A stretch of DNA of 15,552 nt from Collinsella sp. (GCA_019414325.1 DXMG01000046.1:1-15552), one strand, 5' to 3'; positions 7,563-14,213 are shown, numbered from the stretch's first letter. Numbers and translations: made by a program. Notes: generated by a model not told the origin, from the sequence alone.

Positions 7563-7590
7563 TTGGGACGCGCCATATGTACGCTAATAT
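7563..7590 (+). promoter_or_regulatory. Probable promoter of the secreted CHAP hydrolase
   Basis: TTGGGA (7563-7568) and TAATAT (7585-7590) are spaced 16 bases apart, about 45 bases before the start codon. The heptamer ATATGTA occurs twice, 12 bases apart (7575-7581 and 7587-7593), around the -10. The nearby TATAAA at 7609 is an alternative -10 without a clear -35. Confidence 0.4.
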
Positions 7591-7634
7591 GTATGAGTTG
7601 AGCGACATATAAATAAGCATGTAACGGAGTACAT

Positions 7635-8840
7635 ATGTCACCAAACAGCGATTCCATCCTTTCCCAGGAGCTCTCGCGCCGCACTGCCCTTAAGGCCCTG
7701 TTCGGCGCCGCTTCTGCGGCAGTTCTTTTTGGCCTGCCCACTCGCGCCCATGCGGCGGAGGCTTCCAAAGAAACCACCGATAAATTGAATGCCGCCCAGG
7801 CCCAACTCGACGAGGTTCAGGCCCAGCTCGACAGCATCGCAAATGAGTATGCGGCGCTGGCCAACAAGAATGCCCAGACCCTCAACGACATCGAGAATGT
7901 CCAGGGCAAGATTGACGACACGCAGGCCCAGATCGATGAAAAGAAGGCCGAGCTCAAGAAGAAGCGCAACGACCTTTCCGATCGCGTGGCCGCCAGCTAC
8001 AAGTCCGGCGGCACGAACATCCTGTCGCTGCTGCTGGCCTCTGGCTCGTTTGAGGAGCTCGTTGCCAACGCGCATTACGTTGAGAAGATCAACAAGAGCG
8101 ACCGCGATGCCATCGAGGACATCCAGACGATTCAGGCCGAGCTCGACGCACAGAAGACCGAGCTCGAAGCACAAAAGGCTGACCTGGAGAAACTCAAGGT
8201 TCAGCAGACGGCTCAGATGCAGGATATGCAGGCCAAGCAGCAAGAGGTCCAGACCGTGCTGAACGGTCTTTCCGACGACGTCAAGGAGCTCATGGCTCAG
8301 CGTGATTCCGAGATTCTCGCTGCCGCCCAGGCCGAGGAGGCCGCTAGGAAGGCCGCCGCTGCCGCGGCCGCCGCGAACAAGAACAATTCCTACTCGGGTG
8401 GTTCGAGCTCGGGCGGTGGATCGTATGCGCCCGGAACTCCGCAGCAGAATGCCGGCTCGGGCAAGCAGCAGGCCGTCGTCAACGCGTGCTACTCCACGCC
8501 TTCGCCGGGTCAGAACTGGTGCGCGGCGTGGGTTACCAATGTCTTCCGTAACGCCGGCGTTGGCTACTTTGGCGGCAACGCCTGCGACATGTTCAACGCC
8601 TGGTGCTATAGCTCCGACCGCTCGGCGCTGCAGGTGGGCATGATCGTAGCCGACTCCTCGCATAGCGGCACGGGTGCTCCGGGCCTTATCTACGGTCATG
8701 TGGGTATCTATGTTGGCGGCGGCATCGTAATGAGCAACGAGGGCGCCATTACGTCTAAGTCGCTTGATTCGTTTATTAGCTTCTATGGCACTGGCTCTGG
8801 CGTGCGTTGGGGCTGGCTTGGCGGTATTGCGCTGTCGTAA
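7635..8840 (+). CDS. Tat-exported coiled-coil CHAP/NlpC-P60-like peptidoglycan hydrolase
   Basis: A 401-residue protein. Residues 14-40 form a twin-arginine signal (SRRTALK, hydrophobic stretch 21-35, AHA|AE cleavage near 40/41). Residues 42-225 are a long coiled coil of Gln/Lys/Glu-rich heptads like the PcsB/SagA N-terminal regions that hold such hydrolases inactive until activated. A poly-Ala then Ser/Gly linker follows (about 225-270). The C-terminal domain has Cys296 in QNWCAAWVTNVF, His355 in YGHVGIYVGG and Glu369 as candidate catalytic residues, in the order expected for CHAP/NlpC-P60 cysteine peptidases that cut peptidoglycan peptides or amide bonds. GGAG (7626-7629) sits 5 bases before the ATG. 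It is transcribed alone, toward murB. CHAP versus NlpC/P60 was not resolved without a profile search. Confidence 0.88.
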   Translation: MSPNSDSILSQELSRRTALKALFGAASAAVLFGLPTRAHAAEASKETTDKLNAAQAQLDEVQAQLDSIANEYAALANKNAQTLNDIENVQGKIDDTQAQIDEKKAELKKKRNDLSDRVAASYKSGGTNILSLLLASGSFEELVANAHYVEKINKSDRDAIEDIQTIQAELDAQKTELEAQKADLEKLKVQQTAQMQDMQAKQQEVQTVLNGLSDDVKELMAQRDSEILAAAQAEEAARKAAAAAAAANKNNSYSGGSSSGGGSYAPGTPQQNAGSGKQQAVVNACYSTPSPGQNWCAAWVTNVFRNAGVGYFGGNACDMFNAWCYSSDRSALQVGMIVADSSHSGTGAPGLIYGHVGIYVGGGIVMSNEGAITSKSLDSFISFYGTGSGVRWGWLGGIALS

Positions 8841-8859
8841 CGGCGGTTTGAAGTAAGTT

Positions 8860-8912
8860 GGTCCGTGGCTGCCCGGAAGGCATTAGGTTGCCTGCTCGGA
8901 CAGCCACGGACC
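8860..8912 (+). ncRNA. Structured 3' UTR hairpin after the CHAP hydrolase gene
   Basis: A perfect 12-bp stem (8860-8871 with 8901-8912) continues inward through a C/A mismatch, a 3-bp pairing (8873-8875 with 8897-8899) and a nested 5-bp hairpin (8878-8882 with 8889-8893). It has no U-tract after it, and the real terminator comes 50 bases later, so it is probably an mRNA 3' structure or a small RNA released from the transcript rather than a terminator. No known RNA family was recognised. Confidence 0.55.
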
Positions 8913-8964
8913 TCTCGGATCCAATGCGTCACACACCGGACTGGTTGTCTGAATAAATATGGCG

Positions 8965-8988
8965 AAGGCCCCTTTCGGGGCCTTTTTT
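8965..8988 (+). terminator. Intrinsic terminator of the CHAP hydrolase transcript
   Basis: Perfect 8-bp stem AAGGCCCC / GGGGCCTT with loop TTTC, continuing into a run of six T residues. It is a textbook Rho-independent terminator. Confidence 0.95.
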
Positions 8989-9022
8989 AAATGAATTTAT
9001 CGACTCCGTGGACTTCGGTTTT
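8987..9022 (-). pseudogene. Diverged second copy of the murB 3' end
   Basis: Read on the minus strand this stretch encodes K-T-E-V-H-G-V-D-K-F-I-stop. The real MurB C-terminus 670 bases away is E-P-E-V-H-R-V-G-E-F-L-stop. By eye 26 of 36 nucleotides match, with a conserved core at 9001-9016 corresponding to 9688-9703. It keeps the codon of the MurB catalytic glutamate, and its stop overlaps the T-run of the hydrolase terminator. Similarity ends at about 9022. It looks like the end of a former murB copy, or one arm of an integration or recombination scar. Confidence 0.6.
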
Positions 9023-9239
9023 GGAATTTGGAGCCGACGGCTCACCAAAGTGGAAAATGAAATAGAACCTAGCTGCAATAATCGCCTTGTTGCGAACTCG
9101 AACTGATCATGTAGATTTAAAATAGCCGCAATTTACAATTGTCGAGCGGTGCGTTGGGTTGGAGCTGCTGCGGGTCCTATATGGATTGCGGTCTTGCGCT
9201 CCGATGTCCAAATAGGTCTCTCTAGACGGGAAGTTGCTC

Positions 9240-9605
9240 ATGGACACCATATATGACGGAGACGGCTGGGTCGATCATTATAGTTGGCGACTAGTCGGCT
9301 CGGATGACAATGGGGATGTGGTGTTTGATGGACTATGTCCAAAGCATCTCCATCCTTTTGTTTCGTCGTTAATTGAGAGTTCCGCTCGTGTTGCCCCCTA
9401 CAGCTCGGCGTCGCTTCATGATACGGACGTTTTGAAGACCATAAGGGAATCAATTGACGAGGGCACGATGAGCAGCCCGCTGTTTTCTCAGCTTGTGGGG
9501 CTAGATGAGATTGGCTCGAAACGACTGCTTGCGGGCGAAAAAGTGGAACTCACTTATCGGTCGATGATTTCAATCCTGCGGCTAGCCGATGTTCTTCGCA
9601 AATAA
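9240..9605 (+). CDS. Orphan 121-residue protein in the island beside murB
   Basis: The family is not recognised. The protein is acidic at the N-terminus (MDTIYDGDGWVDHYSWRLVG), with a β-rich first third and a helical second half. The last 45 residues (SPLFSQLVGL… RLLAGEKVELTYRSMISILRLADVLRK) resemble in outline an Xre-type helix-turn-helix end or an antitoxin-like helical tail, but the match is too loose to name. There is no signal peptide and no membrane segment. The ATG at 240 bases past the terminator was preferred over an in-frame TTG two codons upstream because GGGAAG (9228-9233) sits 6 bases before it. Base composition is lower in GC than the flanking murB and hydrolase genes. A strong dyad terminator follows. 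The gene lies between two copies of the murB 3' end, which suggests acquisition. Confidence 0.6.
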   Translation: MDTIYDGDGWVDHYSWRLVGSDDNGDVVFDGLCPKHLHPFVSSLIESSARVAPYSSASLHDTDVLKTIRESIDEGTMSSPLFSQLVGLDEIGSKRLLAGEKVELTYRSMISILRLADVLRK

Positions 9606-9608
9606 ATG

Positions 9609-9646
9609 ATAACGGGACAAGTGAGCTAGATCACTTGTCCCGTTAT
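9609..9646. terminator. Bidirectional terminator between the orphan gene and murB
   Basis: A perfect 16-bp inverted repeat (9609-9624 with 9631-9646) has a 6-base loop and A/T-rich flanks on both sides (TAATTAAAG to the right, CATTTATTT on the reverse). It begins 3 bases after the orphan stop and ends 27 bases from the murB stop, so it can serve both convergent genes. Confidence 0.85.
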
Positions 9647-9673
9647 TAATTAAAGTGGATCGCGGTGGGCAGG

Positions 9674-10636
9674 CTATAAAAATTCGCCGACTCGGTGGAC
9701 TTCGGGTTCTAGGTCTACGTCGAACTGCTCTTTGACTTTGGCTTGGATGTCGCGGATGAGTTCGTCGACGTCGGCGGCGGTGGCGTGGTCGGCGTTGACG
9801 ATGAAGCCGCAGTGCTTCTCGCTCACCTGCGCGCCGCCGACAGCATGGCCGCGCAGGCCGCCATCCATGATGAGCTTGCCGGCAAAGTAGCCCTCGGGGC
9901 GCTTGAAGGTGGAGCCGGCACTCGGCATGTCGAGCGGCTGCTTGTCCTCGCGGCGCTGGCGGTAGCCGTCCATGTCGGCCTTGATCATCGCGGCGTTGCC
10001 CGGTGCGAGGTTGAAGGTGGCAGAAAGAACGATAAAGCCGTCGTCGGCGATGCGGCTCTTGCGATAGCCCAGGTTGAGCTCATCGACATCGAACTCGATG
10101 ATGTTGCCGCTGCCGCGGGTGCCGTCGTCGAGCATGCGAGCGGGTTTGTAGACGCGCACGGACCCCAGCACATCGGCCATGCAGGCACCGTAGGCGCCGG
10201 CGTTCATGTAGCAGGCGCCGCCGACCGATCCGGGGATGCCCGAGATGGGCTCCATGCCGGTGAGACCGGCCTCGGCTGCCGCAGCGGCGACATCGGAAAG
10301 CAAGGCGCCGGCTGCCGCCGTGACGTGCGTGCCGTCGACCGTAATGTCGGAGAGTCCCTCGCCCAGCGCCACGACGACGCCACGGATGCCCTTGTCGCCG
10401 ACGAGCAGGTCGGAGCCGTTGCCCACGATGGTGAGGGGCAGATCGCAGCGATAGCAGGTATCGAGCGTGGCGACGAGGCCCTGCTCGGTATCGGGCGTGA
10501 CAAAGACGTCGGCCGGGCCGCCGATCTTAAACGTGGTGTGCTCGCGCATGGGCTCGCTCATCAGCACGTTGTCCTCGCCGGCAACGCCAGCAAGCGCGCA
10601 CAGCAGGTCCTCGTTAAAAAAATCGTTCTCGTGCAT
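9674..10636 (-). CDS. murB: UDP-N-acetylenolpyruvoylglucosamine reductase
   Basis: A 320-residue FAD enzyme that reduces UDP-GlcNAc-enolpyruvate with NADPH to UDP-MurNAc, the second committed step of peptidoglycan precursor synthesis in the cytoplasm. The FAD-binding half shows TTFKIGGPAD, GNGSDLLVGDKGIRG and GIPGSVGGACYMNAGAYG. The substrate half shows GYRKSRI, the catalytic serine Ser242 in SAGSTFKRP, LRGHAVGGAQVSEKHCGFIVN and the catalytic glutamate Glu312 in PEVHRVG. Length fits the shorter type II MurB group. The ATG at 10636 has AGGCGG (10645-10650) at 8 bases. A frame continues upstream to 10735, but that part lacks MurB features and overlaps promoter signals. It is divergent from the lacI-family gene. 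Confidence 0.95.
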   Translation of the reverse strand: MHENDFFNEDLLCALAGVAGEDNVLMSEPMREHTTFKIGGPADVFVTPDTEQGLVATLDTCYRCDLPLTIVGNGSDLLVGDKGIRGVVVALGEGLSDITVDGTHVTAAAGALLSDVAAAAAEAGLTGMEPISGIPGSVGGACYMNAGAYGACMADVLGSVRVYKPARMLDDGTRGSGNIIEFDVDELNLGYRKSRIADDGFIVLSATFNLAPGNAAMIKADMDGYRQRREDKQPLDMPSAGSTFKRPEGYFAGKLIMDGGLRGHAVGGAQVSEKHCGFIVNADHATAADVDELIRDIQAKVKEQFDVDLEPEVHRVGEFL

Positions 10637-10637
10637 A

Positions 10638-10647
10638 CGGATATCCG
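10638..10647. repeat. CGGATATCCG palindrome over the murB ribosome binding site
   Basis: A perfect 10-bp palindrome directly upstream of the murB start codon, overlapping the Shine-Dalgarno sequence. It may be a protein site or chance. Confidence 0.3.
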
Positions 10648-10668
10648 CCTTTTGGTGGTCGTTGTCAT

Positions 10669-10685
10669 CAATCGATTGCAATATA
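10669..10685 (-). promoter_or_regulatory. murB -10 box with a CG-centred palindrome at the start site
   Basis: TATATT on the minus strand (10680-10685) lies 44 bases before the murB start. The perfect palindrome CAATCGATTG (10669-10678) follows where transcription would begin. Its CG centre is typical of LacI-family operators, and a LacI-family gene is divergently transcribed 140 bases away. The link is suggestive only; no good -35 was seen. Confidence 0.35.
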
Positions 10686-10778
10686 CCCCACCCGGACGGA
10701 TTTGGTGCGCTGGCGGCGATAAAACAGCCGTCCACCGGATTGGTAAAGTGTTTATCACCGAGGTAGAGGGGTAGTCGC

Positions 10779-10784
10779 TATACT
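10779..10784 (+). promoter_or_regulatory. Probable -10 box of the LacI-family regulator gene
   Basis: TATACT 35 bases before the start codon. The region 16-18 bases upstream has no clear -35, so an activator-dependent or weak promoter is possible. Confidence 0.4.
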
Positions 10785-10819
10785 TTCAAGAGATTGCGCG
10801 TAAACCCGGAAGGAGCGAG

Positions 10820-11848
10820 ATGGCCAACAAAGTCACCCTCAAGCAGATCGCCCAGGAGGTGGGGCTTTCCCCCTCGTCGGTCTCGCTTGTTCTCAATAAT
10901 CGGCCCTGTCGCATCTCGGAAGAAAACCGCAAGCTCATCAAAGAGGTCGCGGCGCGCAACCACTATGTTCCCAACCAGATTGCGCGCAGCCTGGTCATGC
11001 GCGAGTCGCGCACGCTGGGCCTTATCGTCCCTAACATCGAGAGCCGCTTTTTTGCCTCGCTCGCCGGTAGCCTGGAAAAGCGCTGCCGCGAGGACGGCTA
11101 TGCGCTCTTCATTACCAGCTCGGGCGGAAGCGCCGATGACGATCTGGAGCTGCTGCGCCAGCTGGTGACGCGCGGCGTTGATGGCGTCTTCCTGGTGGTG
11201 GGTGACGAGTTCTCCGATGACCGCGCCCTGCGCGAAGAAGTCAGCCACCTGCCCATCCCGGCCGTAATGGTCGACCGTGCCATTGAGGGGCTCGAGTGCG
11301 ACAAGGTGATGTTCGACCACGAGATGGGCGGCTATATGGCCACCCGCTATCTGATCGAGCAAGGTCATCGCCGCATCGCCTGCCTGGTTAATGCCCGCCG
11401 TTCCAATACGGGTCGCAAGCGACTTGCCGGCTATGAGCGCGCGCTGCGCGAGGTTGGCCTGCCGATCGACGCGCGTTTGGAGTTTGAGAGCGAGTACTAC
11501 ATTCCGAGCGCATACGAGGCCTCGGAGGCAGTGCTCGCAACTGACGCCACTGCCGTGTTCGCAAGCTCGGATAACATTGCCCTCGGTTTGCTCAAGCGCT
11601 TGCACGAGATGGGGAAGAGCATCCCGGGCGATATCTCGGTGGTGAGCTATGACAACTCGGCGGCCGACGTTCTCTTTGAGCCGGCGCTGACCGCGATTGA
11701 GCAGGACCCTGGTGTCCTTGCGGAGCATGCTTTTGGCTGCATGTCCAAGCGTCTTGCCGGTAGGGGCGGTAGGCGTGCCGAAGAGGTCGTCCTGGAGCCG
11801 GCACTTATCGTTAAGGGCAGCGTGCTCGAACTTACCGAATGTAGCTAA
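10820..11848 (+). CDS. LacI-family transcriptional regulator
   Basis: A 342-residue regulator. The N-terminal helix-turn-helix (VTLKQIAQEVGLSPSSVSLVLN, residues 5-26, given here in two parts: VTLKQIAQEVG and LSPSSVSLVLN) is followed by the hinge helix region (VPNQIARSLVMRES). A periplasmic-binding-protein-like sugar domain follows, from about residue 62 (TLGLIVPNIESRFFASL) to the end, with GVDGVFLVV, AVMVDR, LIEQGHRRIACL, VFASSDNIALGLL and SVVSYDN. The effector cannot be read from the sequence. AAGGAG (10810-10815) is 4 bases before the ATG. It stands alone, divergent from murB, with no sugar genes directly next to it, so it may act on itself, on murB's neighbours, or as a CcpA-like regulator elsewhere. 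Confidence 0.93.
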   Translation: MANKVTLKQIAQEVGLSPSSVSLVLNNRPCRISEENRKLIKEVAARNHYVPNQIARSLVMRESRTLGLIVPNIESRFFASLAGSLEKRCREDGYALFITSSGGSADDDLELLRQLVTRGVDGVFLVVGDEFSDDRALREEVSHLPIPAVMVDRAIEGLECDKVMFDHEMGGYMATRYLIEQGHRRIACLVNARRSNTGRKRLAGYERALREVGLPIDARLEFESEYYIPSAYEASEAVLATDATAVFASSDNIALGLLKRLHEMGKSIPGDISVVSYDNSAADVLFEPALTAIEQDPGVLAEHAFGCMSKRLAGRGGRRAEEVVLEPALIVKGSVLELTECS

Positions 11849-11877
11849 GCGTACTTGTTTGTTTGCATAGATTGCAT

Positions 11878-11894
11878 GCGGAGTGTCCGCTATT
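11878..11894 (+). terminator. Weak terminator candidate of the lacI-family gene
   Basis: GCGGA-GTG-TCCGC is a perfect 5-bp stem followed by TATTTG, 30 bases after the stop. The stem is short and the U-run poor. The larger palindrome just downstream may do the job instead. Confidence 0.35.
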
Positions 11895-11901
11895 TGCCGG
11901 C

Positions 11902-11976
11902 GGGGCCGGGGTGCCTGCCTTGTGTTGAGAAGTTCGCGGAGCCCACTTCTCAAAACAAGGCAGGCACCCCGGCCCT
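11902..11976. repeat. Long near-perfect palindrome (REP-like or cruciform-forming)
   Basis: A perfect 20-bp outer arm (11904-11923 with 11955-11974) continues, after one G/A mismatch, into a perfect 9-bp inner arm (11925-11933 with 11945-11953) around an 11-base loop. The pairing extends one further G-C and a G-U outward. No U-tract follows on either strand, so it is not a normal terminator. It lies in the 248-base gap between the lacI-family gene and the next small gene. The rest of that gap holds the weak hairpin above and an unclear promoter (TATATT at 12054-12059). REP-type or non-autonomous palindromic repeats look like this, but no second copy is in the window. Confidence 0.85.
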
Positions 11977-12096
11977 CGTCCGTTAACTCTTCCGCTGGGC
12001 GAGCCATAGACGCCGCGCACCGATAGGGTAAGGCAGTGGCTTGAAATTGGTGCTATATTCAGCTTGAGTTGTTTAATGCTAGTACGGGAGGCTGAT

Positions 12097-12585
12097 ATGG
12101 GGCTGTTCAAGAAGAAAAACCCGCAGGATGCCTTTGATCCCGATGTGTTTACCATCACGGATACGATTTTGGACCCGCCGCGGTTTACGTTTTTGCCGGC
12201 TATCTACCAGGATGCCACGCGTCGCAAGTGGGCCGTGCATCAGCGTGGTGCAGAGCCTAAGATTTTTGACTATGCGGACGTGTTGCAGTGCGAAGTAGCC
12301 GAGGCGGGCGATCCGGAGGCCGAGGAAGTGACTTCAAAACAGGAATTTGCCCAGCGTATCCTGGCAAATCCTGCCAAGGCGGCGAAAATAAACGCTGCCA
12401 AGCGTAATATGTGTCTTGGTATGGGCGTTGTTGTGGCGGTTCAGACGGGAAAAGACGAGGTTTCCAAATTAGAGATTCCCGTTATGACCGACGAAGTTAA
12501 ACGCGATTCAAGTCTATATAAGTCGTATCGGAATGTCGCCGAGAAGATCAAGGCCGAATTTGATGCCATGGGAGGGCTGGCCTAA
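12097..12585 (+). CDS. Uncharacterised 162-residue protein with a possible PH-like fold
   Basis: The family is not recognised with confidence. It starts MGLFKKKNPQDAF, a basic start also seen in small coriobacterial and Firmicutes cytoplasmic proteins. It then has β-strand-like segments (RFTFLPAIY, RKWAVHQ, KIFDYADVLQCEVAE), a helical middle (EFAQRILANPAKAAKINAAK), another strand pair (MGVVVAVQ, KLEIPVM) and a C-terminal amphipathic helix. The order recalls the PH-like halves of DUF4428-type proteins, but the zinc-finger part of that family is absent. There are no signal peptide or membrane segments. GGGAGG (12086-12091) is 5 bases before the chosen ATG. The GntR gene follows 38 bases later on the same strand, so it may be co-transcribed with the two regulators. 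Confidence 0.7.
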   Translation: MGLFKKKNPQDAFDPDVFTITDTILDPPRFTFLPAIYQDATRRKWAVHQRGAEPKIFDYADVLQCEVAEAGDPEAEEVTSKQEFAQRILANPAKAAKINAAKRNMCLGMGVVVAVQTGKDEVSKLEIPVMTDEVKRDSSLYKSYRNVAEKIKAEFDAMGGLA

Positions 12586-12623
12586 TTTTGGCGGCATACG
12601 TTTCTGAATGAGGAGTCTGTGCA

Positions 12624-13391
12624 ATGCCAGGCGAATCTTATGCAATTCCCCCCAAAGATCGTGCTGTTGAGGGAATTCTTTGGTATATCCAGCACCATCA
12701 GCTTGCCGGCGGGGATCGCCTGCCGGCCGAGCGCGTGCTGTGCGAAGAGATTGGCGTTTCGCGTACAGCGTTGCGTGCCGGTATCACGCGGCTCATCTCG
12801 TGTGGAACGCTCGAGAGCCGTCGCGGATCGGGTACGTATGTGTGTCCTCCCAAGCCGCTAAACATCTTTCAGGAAACGTATAACTTTTCCGATGCTGTGC
12901 GGACTGCCGGTCTGCACCCCTCTTCTCGTCTGGTTTCCACCGGGACCATCGAGGCGGATGAGGCGCTTGCCGACAAGCTTGGGGTGTCTGTAGGCGCTCC
13001 TTTGCTCCGCATGCAGCGCGTTCGACTTATTGAGGGCGAGCCGGCGTCAATCGAGACCGCTCACGTTAACCTGTCCCTGTGCCCATCGCTTACCGAGCAC
13101 GATTTTGAGTGCGAGAGCCTTTACGATGTCTTGCTCAAAGAAGGCGGCGTGCGTGTTGAGCATGGACGTGAGCATATCTCTATCTCGCGTTTGAACGTCG
13201 AAGAGGCCGAGCTGCTCCAGCAAGAAGAGGGAACGCCGGTGTTCTATGAGAGCTCGATTGAATTTGATAAGGACATGCGTTTTGTGGAGCATTGCAAATC
13301 GGTGATTTTGCCCACAAAGTTTCGCTTTGCCGATAACGGCGAAGAGAACGGCATGAGGAGTGTGGCAGGTGAACAATGGCTGAAACAGTAG
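12624..13391 (+). CDS. GntR/HutC-family regulator (first of a tandem pair)
   Basis: A 255-residue regulator. The N-terminal winged helix (about 12-78) shows LPAERVLCEEIGVSRTALRAG and the wing RRGSGTYV. A UTRA effector domain (about 90-235) follows, with the GAPLLRMQRVRLIEGEPASIE signature and the closing EGTPVFYESS…DKDMRFVEHCKSV pattern. Members of this subfamily bind sugar phosphates, amino sugars or related ligands and usually repress a neighbouring catabolic operon. GAGGAG (12610-12615) is 8 bases before the ATG. The gene overlaps the next GntR gene by 16 bases, implying translational coupling. Its closest relative in the window is that next gene, but the two are clearly diverged, so they probably sense different ligands or form part of one switch. 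Confidence 0.92.
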   Translation: MPGESYAIPPKDRAVEGILWYIQHHQLAGGDRLPAERVLCEEIGVSRTALRAGITRLISCGTLESRRGSGTYVCPPKPLNIFQETYNFSDAVRTAGLHPSSRLVSTGTIEADEALADKLGVSVGAPLLRMQRVRLIEGEPASIETAHVNLSLCPSLTEHDFECESLYDVLLKEGGVRVEHGREHISISRLNVEEAELLQQEEGTPVFYESSIEFDKDMRFVEHCKSVILPTKFRFADNGEENGMRSVAGEQWLKQ

Positions 13392-14089
13392 ATGCCACCC
13401 CGGTTTATATGCGCATTCGACGCCGCATCGAGGAGCGTATCGAGCGCGGTACATATCCCACGGGTTCCATGATTCCGTCCGAAAAAGACCTCGCCGAGGA
13501 ATTTGGTACGACACGCTTGACCATCCGAAGCGCTGTCGATGAGCTGGTTCGGCGCGGGCAGATTCGCCGTGTTCGGGGGAAAGGTGCCTTTGTGGCGCAG
13601 AAAGTACCTGCTTTTTTTGAACGCACGGGCGGTTTCCGTGAATCGGTCCGTGCTTCGGGCGGCGAGCCGTCCGTCCGTATTCTCGCACGTTCCAAGCGTT
13701 ATGCGGGGCCATACTACGCTGACCTGTTTGGCATCGCCGAGGACGACCTGCTCTATTCCATTCGACGCCTGAACTGCATAAACGGTAGCCCCGTATCGAT
13801 CGAGACGGCGCTGATTCCCTGCCTGCTGTTCCCAACCATCGAAGATATTGACGTGTCGGTCTTCAGCTTGTACGAGACCTATGAGATGCTGGGCCGAAAG
13901 CCAGTTATGGCACAGGAAAAGCTCGATATCGAAGCGCTGGGCGCACGAGATGCCGGCCTGCTTGGACTGGAGCAGGGTGATCTTGCCTTGACGCTGGAGT
14001 GCGTAAGCTTCGATGCGAGCGGCCAGGCGATCGAGTACGTCAAGTCGTTTAACCGCGGTGATGCGGGTGGATATACCTATACGTACTAG
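13376..14089 (+). CDS. GntR/HutC-family regulator (second of a tandem pair)
   Basis: A 237-residue regulator. The winged helix lies near 8-76 (PVYMRIRRRIEERIERGTYP, IPSEKDLAEEFGTTRLTIRS, RRVRGKGAFVAQ) and the UTRA domain near 85-232 (LLYSIRRLNCINGSPVSIETALIP, DLALTLECVSFDASGQAIEYV, given here as separate stretches). Domain order and spacing are typical of HutC-type repressors such as NagR/YvoA, DasR and PhnF. AGGTGA (13367-13372) lies only 3 bases before the ATG and inside the previous gene, and a better GAGGAG sits at 13355-13360, so coupling to the upstream gene is likely. It is followed by a 194-base regulatory gap and two SIS-domain genes, which are its most probable targets together with a GntR-type operator at 14244-14262. 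Confidence 0.92.
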   Translation: MAETVDATPVYMRIRRRIEERIERGTYPTGSMIPSEKDLAEEFGTTRLTIRSAVDELVRRGQIRRVRGKGAFVAQKVPAFFERTGGFRESVRASGGEPSVRILARSKRYAGPYYADLFGIAEDDLLYSIRRLNCINGSPVSIETALIPCLLFPTIEDIDVSVFSLYETYEMLGRKPVMAQEKLDIEALGARDAGLLGLEQGDLALTLECVSFDASGQAIEYVKSFNRGDAGGYTYTY

Positions 14090-14147
14090 CTGGTTTTTTG
14101 CATAACGGGCTGAAAAGTTGACGGAATTTTGATTCGTTGAGCAGACC

Positions 14148-14155
14148 GTATATAC
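14148..14155. promoter_or_regulatory. GTATATAC palindrome upstream of the SIS genes
   Basis: A perfect 8-bp palindrome of the GTATATAC type, which forms the core of some GntR-family sites. It lies 129 bases before the first SIS gene. A possible -35 (TTGACG, 14118-14123) is upstream but lacks a good -10 at the right distance. Confidence 0.3.
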
Positions 14156-14213
14156 AACCTTACATGGCTCAAAATCGACCGTTCGCCGATGGGGATAAAT
14201 TAATCGACAAAGA

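Noticed and set aside
10637..10735. A 33-residue upstream extension of murB.
   Set aside because: It has no MurB similarity and contains the likely -10 box and palindromes; the ATG at 10636 has an acceptable ribosome binding site.
11902..11976. The long palindrome as an intrinsic terminator of the lacI-family gene.
   Set aside because: There is no U-tract on either strand, and the stem is far longer than needed. It is listed as a repeat instead.
10778..12007. A 409-codon minus-strand frame opposite the lacI-family gene.
   Set aside because: It is antisense to a clear HTH and sugar-binding-domain protein, and it spans the long palindrome. No domain was recognised.
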